Source: Candidatus Tayloriibacteriota bacterium | Lineage (GTDB): Bacteria; Patescibacteriota; Minisyncoccia; Phycocordibacterales; PALSA-1337 | DNA length: 45,923 nucleotides | NCBI GenBank assembly: GCA_028286665.1 | Contig: JAQBRD010000002.1 | Location: forward strand, 1 to 45,923 | Direction: 5' to 3' | In this document: positions 45,890-45,923 of the stretch, one piece after another | Layout: the number at the start of each line of letters is the position of its first letter | How positions within the stretch are numbered: position 1 is the first letter of the stretch | The notes under the pieces: generated by a model | The model's database searches: none | What the model saw: only the letters and a program-made list of their open reading frames with translations | What the model was told of the DNA's origin: nothing | Position numbers and translations under genes: made by a program

Positions 45890-45923
45890 ATGAATACAAA
45901 ACAGGGAATAGTGAAGATCGTGA
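45890..45923 (+). CDS. Start of a truncated downstream gene
   Basis: ATGAATACAAAACAGGGAATAGTGAAG, preceded by TGTTACAAT ending 6 nt before ATG. Confidence 0.4.
   Translation, partial: MNTKQGIVKIV

Noticed and set aside
1-45923. Alternative genetic code (TGA as Gly, as in Gracilibacteria/Absconditabacteria)
   Set aside because: TGA ends several genes at sensible domain boundaries (for example murA at 26980-26982 and the DUF1566 gene at 28685-28687); reading through is not needed.

Overview
The window is dominated by bacterial housekeeping genes. Small divergent proteins, VirB2/TrbC-like pilins, MreB/FtsW/MurA/MurG and short leaders suggest a Candidate Phyla Radiation (Patescibacteria, Paceibacteria-like) chromosome; that taxonomy is inference. 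Recognisable genes: GT2 and GT9 glycosyltransferases, a PAP2-like protein, a HisRS-like protein, lepB, pth, an S1-domain protein, gyrA, hpf, fmt, def, a priA-like gene, murA, mreB, pyrG, dnaK, a zinc-finger-less dnaJ, trpS, scpA/scpB, ftsW/rodA, murG, gltX and an M23 peptidase. Accessory material includes (i) a solute-binding protein followed by five tandem VirB2/TrbC-like pilin-like genes (13.8-17.4 kb), (ii) a three-gene minus-strand membrane cassette of unknown function (17.5-20.8 kb) whose two promoters share an extended motif, and (iii) two adjacent surface-type proteins, one with a DUF1566/C-type-lectin-like C-terminus that resembles a diversity-generating retroelement (DGR) variable region. 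Other points for follow-up: a -10 box at fixed 6-nt spacing from many start codons (leaderless architecture), several enzymes with eroded catalytic motifs (PriA-like, HisRS-like, MBL-fold), a structured ~300-nt intergenic region that may be an ncRNA, and a three-way-junction inverted repeat. All calls come from reading the sequence and the supplied ORF translations; no database search was run.
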